In this document: piece after piece, positions 51,462-60,060 of the stretch
How positions within the stretch are numbered: the stretch's first letter is position 1
Layout: each line of letters starts with the position of its first letter
Source of the DNA: an uncultured Chromatiaceae bacterium
GTDB lineage: Bacteria > Pseudomonadota > Gammaproteobacteria > Enterobacterales > Alteromonadaceae
NCBI GenBank assembly: GCA_937978655.1
Contig: CALJUX010000017.1
Span: 10,954-74,953, forward strand
Length of the DNA stretch: 64,000 nt
Reading direction: 5' to 3'
The notes under the pieces: generated by a model
What the model was told of the DNA's origin: nothing
Databases searched by the model: none
Seen by the model: the letters and a program-made list of their open reading frames with translations, nothing else
Position numbers and translations under genes: made by a program

Positions 51462-54056
51462 ATGCGAAACATCCGGCAACTTCTCGTTGCGTTTTTGATG
51501 AGTGCTGTAGTCGCTTGTGGTGGTGGTGGAACTCTGGGGACTGGCGGGACTCCGACGACACCGGTGTACACTGTCTCCGCCAGTATCACGCCTGTGGCAA
51601 ATCTGAATCAGAGCACAAATTTAACGGTCTCAGTGAAAGTGACCGCATCCTCCGGCGTCGCCTCTGGCAAACTTGTCACCTTTACGCTGAGCGACGCCGA
51701 GCTCGCGACTTTCAGCAATCAGGCGGGCACCGCATTAACAGACGCCAGCGGCATTGCGACTATTCAATTATTTGTCGGTAATAAAAGCGGCTCGGGCAAA
51801 GTGATCGCGACCTTAGATGGTGGCGAAAAAGCTGAAGTTGGTTTTACTTCAGAGGGTAAAACCAATGTTGGTGACGTGTTGTCGCTGACAATGGAACTTA
51901 TCCCCGCAACGCCAGCCGCGCCGGTTACCAGCTGCGGCGCGCGCGAAGTCAGCCGGGCCTGTCAGCCACAGTTGAAGGTCAAACTCAGCTCTGCGCAGGG
52001 CAAATCCACCGCAAACCGCCAGGTTAAATTAACGATCCCTGCGACTGATACCAACAAAGCCTCTTTTGCCGGTGGCGCATCCAGCGCGACTTTATCCTTA
52101 GGTGCCGATGGCAGTGCCACCACAACCTTGCAGGTTGGCACAGAAGCCAACGATGGCCGGGTTGAAGCGACGGTCGTCGAAGCCGCAGATGTGGCGTCAG
52201 TGTTTACCGGTTTCAGCTCAAAAGGGGACTATTATTCGGTTAAATTACTGGCAAATAAACTAGTGCTTGGCACCGGTAATGTTGACGTCGTTGAGTTGAT
52301 GGCCTTAGTCCAGAACCCCGGTAATGTGGTGGTGAAAGACATTCGGGTGGATTTCGCCACAGAAAGCAGTACTGCTGAGCTTGAAGTACTGAACGCGCTC
52401 ACTGCTAATGACGGTATCGCCAAAGCCAAATTATCCAGCAAAACCGACTTTACCCACCGTTTCGTCAAATTGTCGGCAACTGTCGGTAAGCAAAAATCTG
52501 AAACATTGGATATTCAGGTCAGCGGCAACCGGATTGAGATCCAGAAACCAGCTTCAGTGGTGTTGAATTCACAAACTGAAATCATTCTGACACTGACGGA
52601 CTCGACCGGAAGCCCGATCTCGGCGGTGAATGTTGACGTCAGCTCGGCGCTCGGCAATCAGCTGTCTTTTGCCGGCGGCGCTTTTGCGACCAAAGTAACG
52701 GCAAAAACTGACGTTACAGGGAAAATTAAACTGACCTATCTGGCGGGCAGCGTCGGCAGCGATACGTTAAAAGCAACGGCGCTGAATACCAGCGCAAACA
52801 GTGCATTGACGGTCAACGGTGATGCGTTTGCGTTTAGCCCTGCGGCTGGAGATACGCCACTTGAGATTGATATCAATCAACAAAATCCTGCGCTGGCCAG
52901 ATTGGTCACAGTATGGAGTAGCAATAATGCGCCTGTTGTTGGCCAACAGGTCAGATTTAAATCAAGCCGGGGCATTCTGCAAAACCCCTGGGTATCGACG
53001 CCAGACTACAACAACCCGGCGCCACTGCTGACCACCACAGATGCAGCTGGCAGCAGCAGTGTGTTTGCCCGCTCGCGTTTTACCGGCTTTACCACCATTG
53101 ATGCCACGGCCATCCGCGCCGGACAGGATGTTGCTACGGCGAGCCGTGCCATCGAGTTTGTCTCGTCTGATCCGCGAAAAATTGAAGTGCAGGTGTTTCC
53201 GGCACAGGTCGGGGTCAATGAAAAAGCATCGGTCCGCGCCGTGATCCGTGATAACGACAATAACCCGGTGAAGAATAAAAAAGTGGTATTTCAACTCGAT
53301 AACGCCAGTGGCGGTGTATTAAATCCGGTTGAGGCGGTGACTAATTCACAAGGGGTTGCCGTGACTGAGTTTACCGCGGATCAAACCACCGGAGCCAATA
53401 CCGGCGCGAATCTGAATATCCGTGCTTACGTGATGGACAGCCCGTCAGTCGCCGGCACGACGGCCGTTGCCGTCGGGGGCAGGACGCTGTTTTTCCGCTT
53501 TGGTACCGGCAATACTATTTCCAAACCAAATGTCAGTACCTATTCCAAACAGTTTTCCGTGATAGTGACAGACTCCTCCGGCAATCCGGTTCCTAACCAG
53601 GCGCTGAATGTCGCAGTGGTGCCTGTGGCCTACAATTATGGCTTTTGGCAGGAGTATCCGACCAATGGCACCTTTGTCAGATGGACGGCGATCTCCACGA
53701 AGTCCTGTGCCAGCGAGGATGTGAACAACAATGGCATTCTGGATAACAATGAAAAAGACGACAATGGTGATGGTCAGTTAACGCCTGGTAATGTTGTAAA
53801 GGTTGAAAAAACAGTTACTTCCGGGCCAATTACGACAGACTTGTCCGGCGTGGCAATCTTTAATCTGGTGTATCCGCAAGATTATGGTGCCTGGACCACA
53901 GTCCGGCTGATGGTCAGCGGCCTGGCCGACGGCACCGATAACGTGTCCAGCAGATTGTATACCTTAGGTGTCAGTGCCGAAGATGTTGGCAATGAGAAAT
54001 CGCCGCCGGTTGCGAATGCCTTTGGCGTCACCGGGAACTGTACTTTATATCCGTGA
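51462..54056 (+). CDS. Large Ig-like-repeat lipoprotein
   Basis: 864 residues. Signal peptide with lipobox VVACGGGG, a Gly/Thr linker, then several bacterial Ig-like (Big_1/invasin type) domains. These are recognised by recurrent segments of the kind TLTDSTGSPISAVNVDVS, ITDASGIATIQLFVG, NPVKNKKVVFQL and ITNSQGVAVTEF-like strands. Near residues 753-775 lies an Asp/Asn-rich stretch with two DxNxDG-like loops (DVNNNGILD, DDNGDGQL) resembling calcium-binding EF/dockerin loops. No enzymatic domain. Likely surface adhesion or envelope structural role. Single gene with its own terminator. Confidence 0.82.
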   Translation: MRNIRQLLVAFLMSAVVACGGGGTLGTGGTPTTPVYTVSASITPVANLNQSTNLTVSVKVTASSGVASGKLVTFTLSDAELATFSNQAGTALTDASGIATIQLFVGNKSGSGKVIATLDGGEKAEVGFTSEGKTNVGDVLSLTMELIPATPAAPVTSCGAREVSRACQPQLKVKLSSAQGKSTANRQVKLTIPATDTNKASFAGGASSATLSLGADGSATTTLQVGTEANDGRVEATVVEAADVASVFTGFSSKGDYYSVKLLANKLVLGTGNVDVVELMALVQNPGNVVVKDIRVDFATESSTAELEVLNALTANDGIAKAKLSSKTDFTHRFVKLSATVGKQKSETLDIQVSGNRIEIQKPASVVLNSQTEIILTLTDSTGSPISAVNVDVSSALGNQLSFAGGAFATKVTAKTDVTGKIKLTYLAGSVGSDTLKATALNTSANSALTVNGDAFAFSPAAGDTPLEIDINQQNPALARLVTVWSSNNAPVVGQQVRFKSSRGILQNPWVSTPDYNNPAPLLTTTDAAGSSSVFARSRFTGFTTIDATAIRAGQDVATASRAIEFVSSDPRKIEVQVFPAQVGVNEKASVRAVIRDNDNNPVKNKKVVFQLDNASGGVLNPVEAVTNSQGVAVTEFTADQTTGANTGANLNIRAYVMDSPSVAGTTAVAVGGRTLFFRFGTGNTISKPNVSTYSKQFSVIVTDSSGNPVPNQALNVAVVPVAYNYGFWQEYPTNGTFVRWTAISTKSCASEDVNNNGILDNNEKDDNGDGQLTPGNVVKVEKTVTSGPITTDLSGVAIFNLVYPQDYGAWTTVRLMVSGLADGTDNVSSRLYTLGVSAEDVGNEKSPPVANAFGVTGNCTLYP

Positions 54057-54074
54057 CAGATAACCCATTAAAAT

Positions 54075-54107
54075 AAAAAGGCCGGTGATTAACACCGGCC
54101 TTTTTTT
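54075..54107. terminator. Terminator between the Ig-like lipoprotein gene and astB
   Basis: AAAAAGGCCGGTG-ATTAA-CACCGGCCTTTTTTT: an 8-bp GC-rich stem extended by A-T pairs, active for both convergent genes. Confidence 0.93.
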
Positions 54108-54129
54108 ATCCTTGCGCCTTTGGCGGAAA

Positions 54130-55470
54130 TTACTGCTGGAAGCGGTACACTGAGCCCAGATTAAGGATTTTGGTCAGTTCATCCAGTGCAGTACGGGACT
54201 CGACCAGTAACAGTGGATCTGCCAGTTCGGCTTCACTGATCTGGTCGCGATAGTGCGTGTCGACCCATTGATTTAACCGGGTAAACAACGCATCTGTTAA
54301 CAGCACATCCGGATTCACCGCCTGACGTTCTGCTTCGCTCAATGCAACCCGTAAACGCAGGCAAGCCGGGCCACCGCCGTTACGCATGCTTTGTTTTACA
54401 TCGTAATAGTGTACTTGTTTAATCGGCGTGCCGCGGCCGGTTAATTCGGCTAGATAGGCCGACACCCGCGGATGGTCCCGGCATTCGGTCGGGGCAATAA
54501 TGGCCATTTCCCCAGACGGCAAGGTAATTACCTGAGTATTAAACAAATAGGTCTGAATGGCTTCCTGCACAGTGACTTCATGGTCCAGCACTTCAATCAG
54601 ATGAAGTGGCGTGCTGTCGCCGAATTTGCGTTGTACTTCAGCGAGCTTAGCGTTGCTGTCAACAAAAGCCTGCTGGTGATAAAACAGCACATTCTGGTTG
54701 CCCACGGCGATGACATCATTGTGGAATACGCCTTGATCAATCACCTCCGGACTTTGCTGGATATACACCACTTTATCGTCCGACAGACCATGTAAACGGG
54801 CAACAGCTTCGCACGCCTCAAAAGTATGCCGCGCCGGGAAATTGCGTGGCGCCGGTTTGTTGTAATCAAAGGCATAACGGCCAAAGACAAACAACTCAAC
54901 GCCGGCAGCGCCATATTCGCTGCAAAGCCGCGTATGGTTTGCTGCACCTTCATCACCAAAATGGTCGTTGTCCGGCAAGTGGCTGTGATGGGCGAAGTGT
55001 GCGCTGTCATTGAACATCGCCTGCAGGATCCTGCCAGTTGTTTCCGGCTCCAGTGAACGATGGAATTTATTGGTCAGATTGGCCGGCGTAAAATGCACGC
55101 GGCCATCGGCAGTGTCTTTGCTGGGTGAAATTGTCGCGGCGTTGGCGGTCCACATGCTGGATGCGGAACAAACAGCCCGCAGGACTGCAGGAGCCTGTTT
55201 TGCCGCTTTGGCAATCACTTCGGCGTCGGTGCCGGCAAAACCGAGCCGGCGCAGTGTGTAGACATCCGGTCTTTCCTGTGGTGCCAGCACGCCCTGTACC
55301 ATCCCAAGGTCAGCTAACGCCTTCATTTTGGCCAGCCCCTGTTTCGCGGCTTGCTTCGGATTGGAGGTGTTTTTGGCGTTATTCAGCGAGGCGACATTGC
55401 CGACTGACAAACCGGCGTAGTTATGCGTAGGCCCGACGAGGCCATCGAAATTTGCTTCAAAGTACTTCAT
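54130..55470 (-). CDS. astB: N-succinylarginine dihydrolase
   Basis: 446 residues, the family's length. AstB hydrolyses N2-succinylarginine to succinylornithine, ammonia and CO2 in the arginine succinyltransferase pathway. Conserved: EANFDGLVGPTHNYAGLSVGN, ANAATISPSKDT, FHRSLEPETT, the His in VIAVGNQNVLFYHQQAF and the active Cys in GGGPACLRLRV. No astA, astC, astD or astE is in the window, so the pathway genes are scattered. Confidence 0.96.
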   Translation of the reverse strand: MKYFEANFDGLVGPTHNYAGLSVGNVASLNNAKNTSNPKQAAKQGLAKMKALADLGMVQGVLAPQERPDVYTLRRLGFAGTDAEVIAKAAKQAPAVLRAVCSASSMWTANAATISPSKDTADGRVHFTPANLTNKFHRSLEPETTGRILQAMFNDSAHFAHHSHLPDNDHFGDEGAANHTRLCSEYGAAGVELFVFGRYAFDYNKPAPRNFPARHTFEACEAVARLHGLSDDKVVYIQQSPEVIDQGVFHNDVIAVGNQNVLFYHQQAFVDSNAKLAEVQRKFGDSTPLHLIEVLDHEVTVQEAIQTYLFNTQVITLPSGEMAIIAPTECRDHPRVSAYLAELTGRGTPIKQVHYYDVKQSMRNGGGPACLRLRVALSEAERQAVNPDVLLTDALFTRLNQWVDTHYRDQISEAELADPLLLVESRTALDELTKILNLGSVYRFQQ

Positions 55471-55550
55471 TTTTGCTTAATTCCTTCAGTTGGAAGGGGC
55501 ACTGTTTTTATTATTATTGCGGCCGTTTTAGGTTTGCTTCATTTATGAGT

Positions 55551-55569
55551 CTGCTGCTTAAAGCAGCAG
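55551..55569. promoter_or_regulatory. 19-bp palindrome between astB and topA
   Basis: CTGCTGCTT and AAGCAGCAG flank a central A: a 9-bp perfect inverted repeat in a divergent intergenic region, 128 bases before topA and 80 before astB. An imperfect GCCCG/CGGGC hairpin follows at 55571-55590. A regulator site or cruciform is possible; not assigned. Confidence 0.45.
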
Positions 55570-55696
55570 AAAGCCCGTAGGATCGGGCCTTCCAGCATAA
55601 TAATGAGTTTATGTACTTGTCACAACTTCAGAATACGGATATACGTTAAAAAGGCGTGTAGAATAACGACACAGGTTTAGGGATCCCGGACAAACA

Positions 55697-58291
55697 ATGG
55701 CGAAATCACTGGTTATAGTCGAATCACCGGCAAAAGCTAAAACGATCAATAAGTACTTAGGTTCTGATTTTATTGTAAAAAGTAGCGTGGGGCATATCCG
55801 CGATCTTCCTTCGAGCAGCAGTAAAGAAAAAACCAAAACGACAGAAAATCCGCTCAGCAAGGCAGAAAAAGAGTATCAGGCTTTAGTTGATCGGATGGGT
55901 ATTGATCCACAAAACGGCTGGAAAGCGCGTTATGAAATTCTGGCCGGCAAAGAAAAAGTCGTCAAAGAATTAAAAATGTTGGCGGAAAAAGCCGACACCG
56001 TTTATCTGGCAACGGACTTGGACCGCGAAGGGGAAGCCATTGCTTGGCATTTGCAGAGCATTATCGGTGGCGATGCGGGCAAGTTTAAGCGAGTGGTATT
56101 TAACGAAATCACCAAAAACGCGATAAAAAATGCGTTTACTGAACCTGGAATTGTCAATCAGGACCGGGTGGATGCACAGCAGGCCCGACGCTTTTTAGAC
56201 CGCGTCGTGGGTTTTATGGTGTCGCCGCTGCTGTGGAAAAAAGTCGCCCGTGGCCTGTCGGCCGGTCGGGTGCAATCAGTCGCTGTACGCCTTGTCGTAG
56301 AGCGTGAGCGCGAAATTAAAGCCTTTGTGCCGGAAGAATACTGGACAGTTGACGCCGATGTGCGTAATCCGCGTCAGGCGCAGTTACGGCTGGAAGTTGC
56401 CCGTCAGGCTGGTAAAGCGTTCCGTCCGGTCAATCAGCAACAAACTGATGCAGCGGTATCTTTACTGCAAAAAGCCGCCTATCAGGTGACGGATCGGGAA
56501 GATAAACCGTCCAGTTCAAAACCACAGGCGCCTTTTATCACTTCGACGTTGCAACAGGCAGCCAGTACCCGCCTGGGTTATGGCGTGAAGAAGACCATGA
56601 TGCTGGCGCAGCGTTTGTATGAAGCAGGTTACATCACTTATATGCGTACCGACTCGACCAACCTGTCAGCGGAAGCTGTTGGTGCGGTGCGCGATTTTAT
56701 TGTCCAGCAGTTTGGTAAAAACTACCTGCCGGCTGAACCATTAAGTTATGGCAGCAAAGCCAACGCCCAGGAAGCGCACGAAGCCATTCGGCCATCTGAT
56801 GTTCATGTACAGGCTTCAGCCCTGAGTGATATGGAAGTCGATGCGAAGAAGCTGTATGAGCTGATTTGGCGCCAGTTTGTTGCCTGTCAGATGCCACCGG
56901 CGCTGTATGACGTGACGAATATTACCGTAGCTGCGGGCGAGTTTGAACTGCGGGCCAAAGGCCGTGTGTTGCGTTTTGACGGCTGGACCCGGGTACAACC
57001 GGCGCAGAAACGCAAAGATGAAGAAGAGAACGAATTACCGGATCTGAAAGTAGGTGAAGTGCTGGCGTTGGAGCAACTGCTGCCGGCGCAACATTTCACC
57101 AAACCGCCGGCGCGCTACAGCGAAGCCAGTCTGGTGAAAGAGCTGGAAAAGCGGGGCATTGGCCGGCCTTCTACTTATGCCGCCATTATTTCGACGATCC
57201 AGGAACGTGGTTATGTCAAAGTCGACAATAAACGTTTTTATGCCGAAAAGATGGGCGAGATTGTCACAGACCGGCTGGTCGAAAACTTCAGCGACCTGAT
57301 GAACTACGACTTCACCGCCAATATGGAGCTGAAGCTGGACGATATCGCCAACGGCGAGGCCGGCTGGCGTAAGGTGCTGGACAATTTTTACGCCGATTTC
57401 TCCAAACGGCTGAAAGTGGCCGAAGGTGACAGTGCCGAAGGCGGCATGCGTACCAACCAGTTTGTGCTGACCGATATCGATTGTCCGACCTGTGGCCGCA
57501 AAATGGGCATCCGCACTGCCAGTACCGGCGTGTTCCTGGGCTGTTCCGGTTACAACTTGCCGCCGAAAGAGCGCTGCACTACGACGATGAACCTGACGCC
57601 GGGTGACGAAGCGGTGTTGGTGGCCGACGAAGAAGAGCTGGAAACCGAAGTACTGCGTCATAAAAAGCGCTGTGTGAAATGTGGCACGGCAATGGACCCT
57701 TATCTGCTGGATGAAAACCGTAAACTTTATGTCTGTGGTAATAATCCTGGTTGTGATGGGTATCTGGTGGAAAGTGGTGCCTTTAAAATCAAAGGTTATG
57801 ATGGCCCGCTGATCGAGTGTGAAAAGTGTGGCTCAGACATGCAGTTAAAATCGGGTCGTTTCGGCAAGTATTTTGGCTGTACCAACACTGCTTGTAAAAA
57901 CACCCGTAAGCTGCTGCGAAACGGCGAAGCGGCGCCACCAAAAGAAGATCCGGTGCATTTGCCGGAACTGCGCTGTGAAAAATCCGATGCCTATTTTGTG
58001 CTGCGTGACGGGGCTGCCGGTTTGTTCCTGGCTGCATCAACCTTCCCGAAAAGTCGTGAGACACGCGCACCTTTAGTGGCTGAGTTACAGCGCTTCAAAG
58101 ACCGGATGATGCCGAAGTTTCATTACCTGGCAGCGGCGCCGGCGCAGGATCCGGCGGGTAACGCCAGCGTCGTGCGCTGGAGCCGTAAAACCAAACAGCA
58201 GTATGTGATGTCAGAAAAAGATGGCAAAGCAACCGGCTGGATGGTCTGGTATAAAAATGGCAAGTGGGTAGAAGGCAAAGCCGAATCCTGA
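55697..58291 (+). CDS. topA: DNA topoisomerase I
   Basis: 864 residues. Type IA enzyme that relaxes negative supercoils. TOPRIM motifs: LVIVESPAKAKTI at the N-terminus and ATDLDREGEAIAWHL (Asp108, Asp110). The active tyrosine is Tyr315 in GYITYMRTDST. The C-terminus has three four-Cys zinc ribbons, beginning CPTCGRKMG, CVKCGTAMD and CEKCGSDMQ, then a degenerate fourth, as in E. coli TopA. An imperfect GGGA site precedes the ATG and a strong terminator follows. Confidence 0.98.
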   Translation: MAKSLVIVESPAKAKTINKYLGSDFIVKSSVGHIRDLPSSSSKEKTKTTENPLSKAEKEYQALVDRMGIDPQNGWKARYEILAGKEKVVKELKMLAEKADTVYLATDLDREGEAIAWHLQSIIGGDAGKFKRVVFNEITKNAIKNAFTEPGIVNQDRVDAQQARRFLDRVVGFMVSPLLWKKVARGLSAGRVQSVAVRLVVEREREIKAFVPEEYWTVDADVRNPRQAQLRLEVARQAGKAFRPVNQQQTDAAVSLLQKAAYQVTDREDKPSSSKPQAPFITSTLQQAASTRLGYGVKKTMMLAQRLYEAGYITYMRTDSTNLSAEAVGAVRDFIVQQFGKNYLPAEPLSYGSKANAQEAHEAIRPSDVHVQASALSDMEVDAKKLYELIWRQFVACQMPPALYDVTNITVAAGEFELRAKGRVLRFDGWTRVQPAQKRKDEEENELPDLKVGEVLALEQLLPAQHFTKPPARYSEASLVKELEKRGIGRPSTYAAIISTIQERGYVKVDNKRFYAEKMGEIVTDRLVENFSDLMNYDFTANMELKLDDIANGEAGWRKVLDNFYADFSKRLKVAEGDSAEGGMRTNQFVLTDIDCPTCGRKMGIRTASTGVFLGCSGYNLPPKERCTTTMNLTPGDEAVLVADEEELETEVLRHKKRCVKCGTAMDPYLLDENRKLYVCGNNPGCDGYLVESGAFKIKGYDGPLIECEKCGSDMQLKSGRFGKYFGCTNTACKNTRKLLRNGEAAPPKEDPVHLPELRCEKSDAYFVLRDGAAGLFLAASTFPKSRETRAPLVAELQRFKDRMMPKFHYLAAAPAQDPAGNASVVRWSRKTKQQYVMSEKDGKATGWMVWYKNGKWVEGKAES

Positions 58292-58304
58292 TGGTGCCGT
58301 AAAT

Positions 58305-58331
58305 AAAAAAGCCCGCGTTGCGGGCTTTTTT
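58305..58331. terminator. Terminator after topA
   Basis: AAAAAAGCCCGC-GTT-GCGGGCTTTTTT, 13 bases after the topA stop; symmetrical, so it also serves the convergent gene. Confidence 0.93.
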
Positions 58332-58373
58332 ATTGTGAAGGGGCTGTGGCTCATGATGCCGACATCTGTCTGA

Positions 58374-59138
58374 TCACCATTTACGCTTGGGCGCAAATAA
58401 CACATCCAAATCGTTGTTTTCCTGTTCGGCCTTTTTTTGCCGGTCGCGCAGGTTGCCTTCTTTCAGCTCTTCGGCAATTTCCTGCAGGATGCTGTTCATT
58501 TCATTGCGACGCGACTGCACATATTCATCAACATGGCTGGCGTTGCTGAGCGTGACCAGTGCTTTTTCATAGCATTGCCGCGCTGAACCAAGCAGCTGAT
58601 TGGCACGGGCCTGATTACCCCGTTTGATCTGACTTTCGACATTAATACGCAGTTGCAGGTTTTCCAGCCGGCGGTCTTCCTGGATCACCAGCTGGGTATC
58701 AATATTGCCGCGGGCGTGTTCGGCGCGCAGGATGGTGCGCAGCTTCTTAATACCCTGGATCATGCTGATGATTTGTTTGTCATTGTCCGGCAGGCTGATA
58801 TTTTCGTTACCACCGGGCGCTTCTTTGCCCAGCTCGCCCAAACGTTTTTCGGTGTCGGCCAGCCGGCTTTTTAAATCACGGGAGCCAGGTTCAAGTTCCA
58901 CCATGGCTTTGAGGGTATAGGCAATGCGGGTCAGCAGCATCTGAATGATGCCCGGGGTCAGTGGCACATTGGCAGCATTGAGCAGGATCTCTTCGGTATC
59001 CTCCAGCATGCCACGAAGTTTAGTAAATTCAGCACGTTTCAATGTGGCGAGGCGTTCTTTGTGTTGTTGCATTGCACTGGCAACCACAGAAATCACCAAC
59101 AAGCCGATGAAAAGCACCACAATTACGGTAAAAGCCAT
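58374..59138 (-). CDS. Membrane-anchored coiled-coil protein, function unknown
   Basis: 254 residues from the ATG at 59138 (GAGG upstream); an in-frame ATG 51 bases earlier is less likely. One N-terminal membrane helix (FTVIVVLFIGLLVISVVAS) is followed by a long, charged, alpha-helical region with coiled-coil character (residues 25-240), including KQIISMIQGIKKLRTILRAE and RANQLLGSARQCYEKAL, which is TPR-like. The tail is acidic. No catalytic motif. It follows topA in convergent orientation; the kinase gene upstream is 72 bases away on the same strand, so the two may be co-transcribed. Confidence 0.7.
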   Translation of the reverse strand: MAFTVIVVLFIGLLVISVVASAMQQHKERLATLKRAEFTKLRGMLEDTEEILLNAANVPLTPGIIQMLLTRIAYTLKAMVELEPGSRDLKSRLADTEKRLGELGKEAPGGNENISLPDNDKQIISMIQGIKKLRTILRAEHARGNIDTQLVIQEDRRLENLQLRINVESQIKRGNQARANQLLGSARQCYEKALVTLSNASHVDEYVQSRRNEMNSILQEIAEELKEGNLRDRQKKAEQENNDLDVLFAPKRKW

Positions 59139-59210
59139 CTGCACCTCAGGATTGGTCTTGCCTCTGCATCTTAAACAGAAATGCGGCAAAATACCAATGT
59201 TTGCAATTGA

Positions 59211-59897
59211 TTACGGCAGGACCAACCGGAAGACAGCTCCGCCAAATTCACCGCCATTGCTGAGCTCGATCCGACCGGTCCGGCCCTGATTCCGATGCGC
59301 GCGTGCAATCATATGAGCAAAAAACAGGCCAAGGCCGGTGCGGCCTGCGGCCAGATTCAGATTATTAATGCCTTCATCGCTGTTATCCAGCATATCCGCC
59401 GGATAACCCTCGCCGTCATCATGAATTTCTACCAGCAATTGCCGATCCTGCTCGGTGGCCCGCAGCAACAGCTGACTGCGTGAGTAGCGCAGGGCGTTGA
59501 CAAACATATCGTTGATGAGGTTGCTGATCAGGTCGTTGTCAAAAAACCAGGTCAGCTGGGCGGGGCAATCGGTGGTCACGTGGATTTGGCGCTGACTGCT
59601 GTACAGAGCATTTTTAATCAGGATCTCGTCGCACAGATCTTCCAGGCTGTATTCGTCCATATGCAGCGGCAGCTGATCTTTTTCGATCCGGTACAATGAC
59701 AGCAACTGCAGCAGGTTGGTATTTAGCCGGGTGGCCTCGTAGTGAATTCGGGCCAGTTCCTCGCTTGCTGAGGCAGATTTTTCCGCCAGTTCCTGCTGTA
59801 GCAGGTCCATCGACTGGATCAGCATACACAATGAATTTTTCATATCATGTACACCGGATGCCAACACGGTCGCGAAATCAATCTCAGGGTGGTCCAT
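59211..59897 (-). CDS. Soluble orphan histidine kinase
   Basis: 228 residues with no membrane segment and no sensor domain. The phospho-acceptor is probably His17 in GVHDMKNSL, an H box like that of HisKA proteins. The ATPase domain shows an N box (DLISNLINDMFVNALRYS), G1 (DDGEGYP) and G2 (GRTGLGLFFAH). AGGAG lies six bases before the ATG. No response regulator is adjacent. It may act as a phosphorelay partner or in a network with a remote regulator. Confidence 0.85.
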   Translation of the reverse strand: MDHPEIDFATVLASGVHDMKNSLCMLIQSMDLLQQELAEKSASASEELARIHYEATRLNTNLLQLLSLYRIEKDQLPLHMDEYSLEDLCDEILIKNALYSSQRQIHVTTDCPAQLTWFFDNDLISNLINDMFVNALRYSRSQLLLRATEQDRQLLVEIHDDGEGYPADMLDNSDEGINNLNLAAGRTGLGLFFAHMIARAHRNQGRTGRIELSNGGEFGGAVFRLVLP

Positions 59898-60060
59898 GCT
59901 GTGCTCCTGCGCAGTTCTGTGGATTTACGGAAAAAGTACTATAGTCTGGCCAGATTTTTAGCTACTATTAGTTATACATAAACAAAAAACAATGAATCGT
60001 TGGAATAATTAACCGCGTTTTATTGCTGGCTGTGGCCGTCAACCATGGAAAGTATGACTG

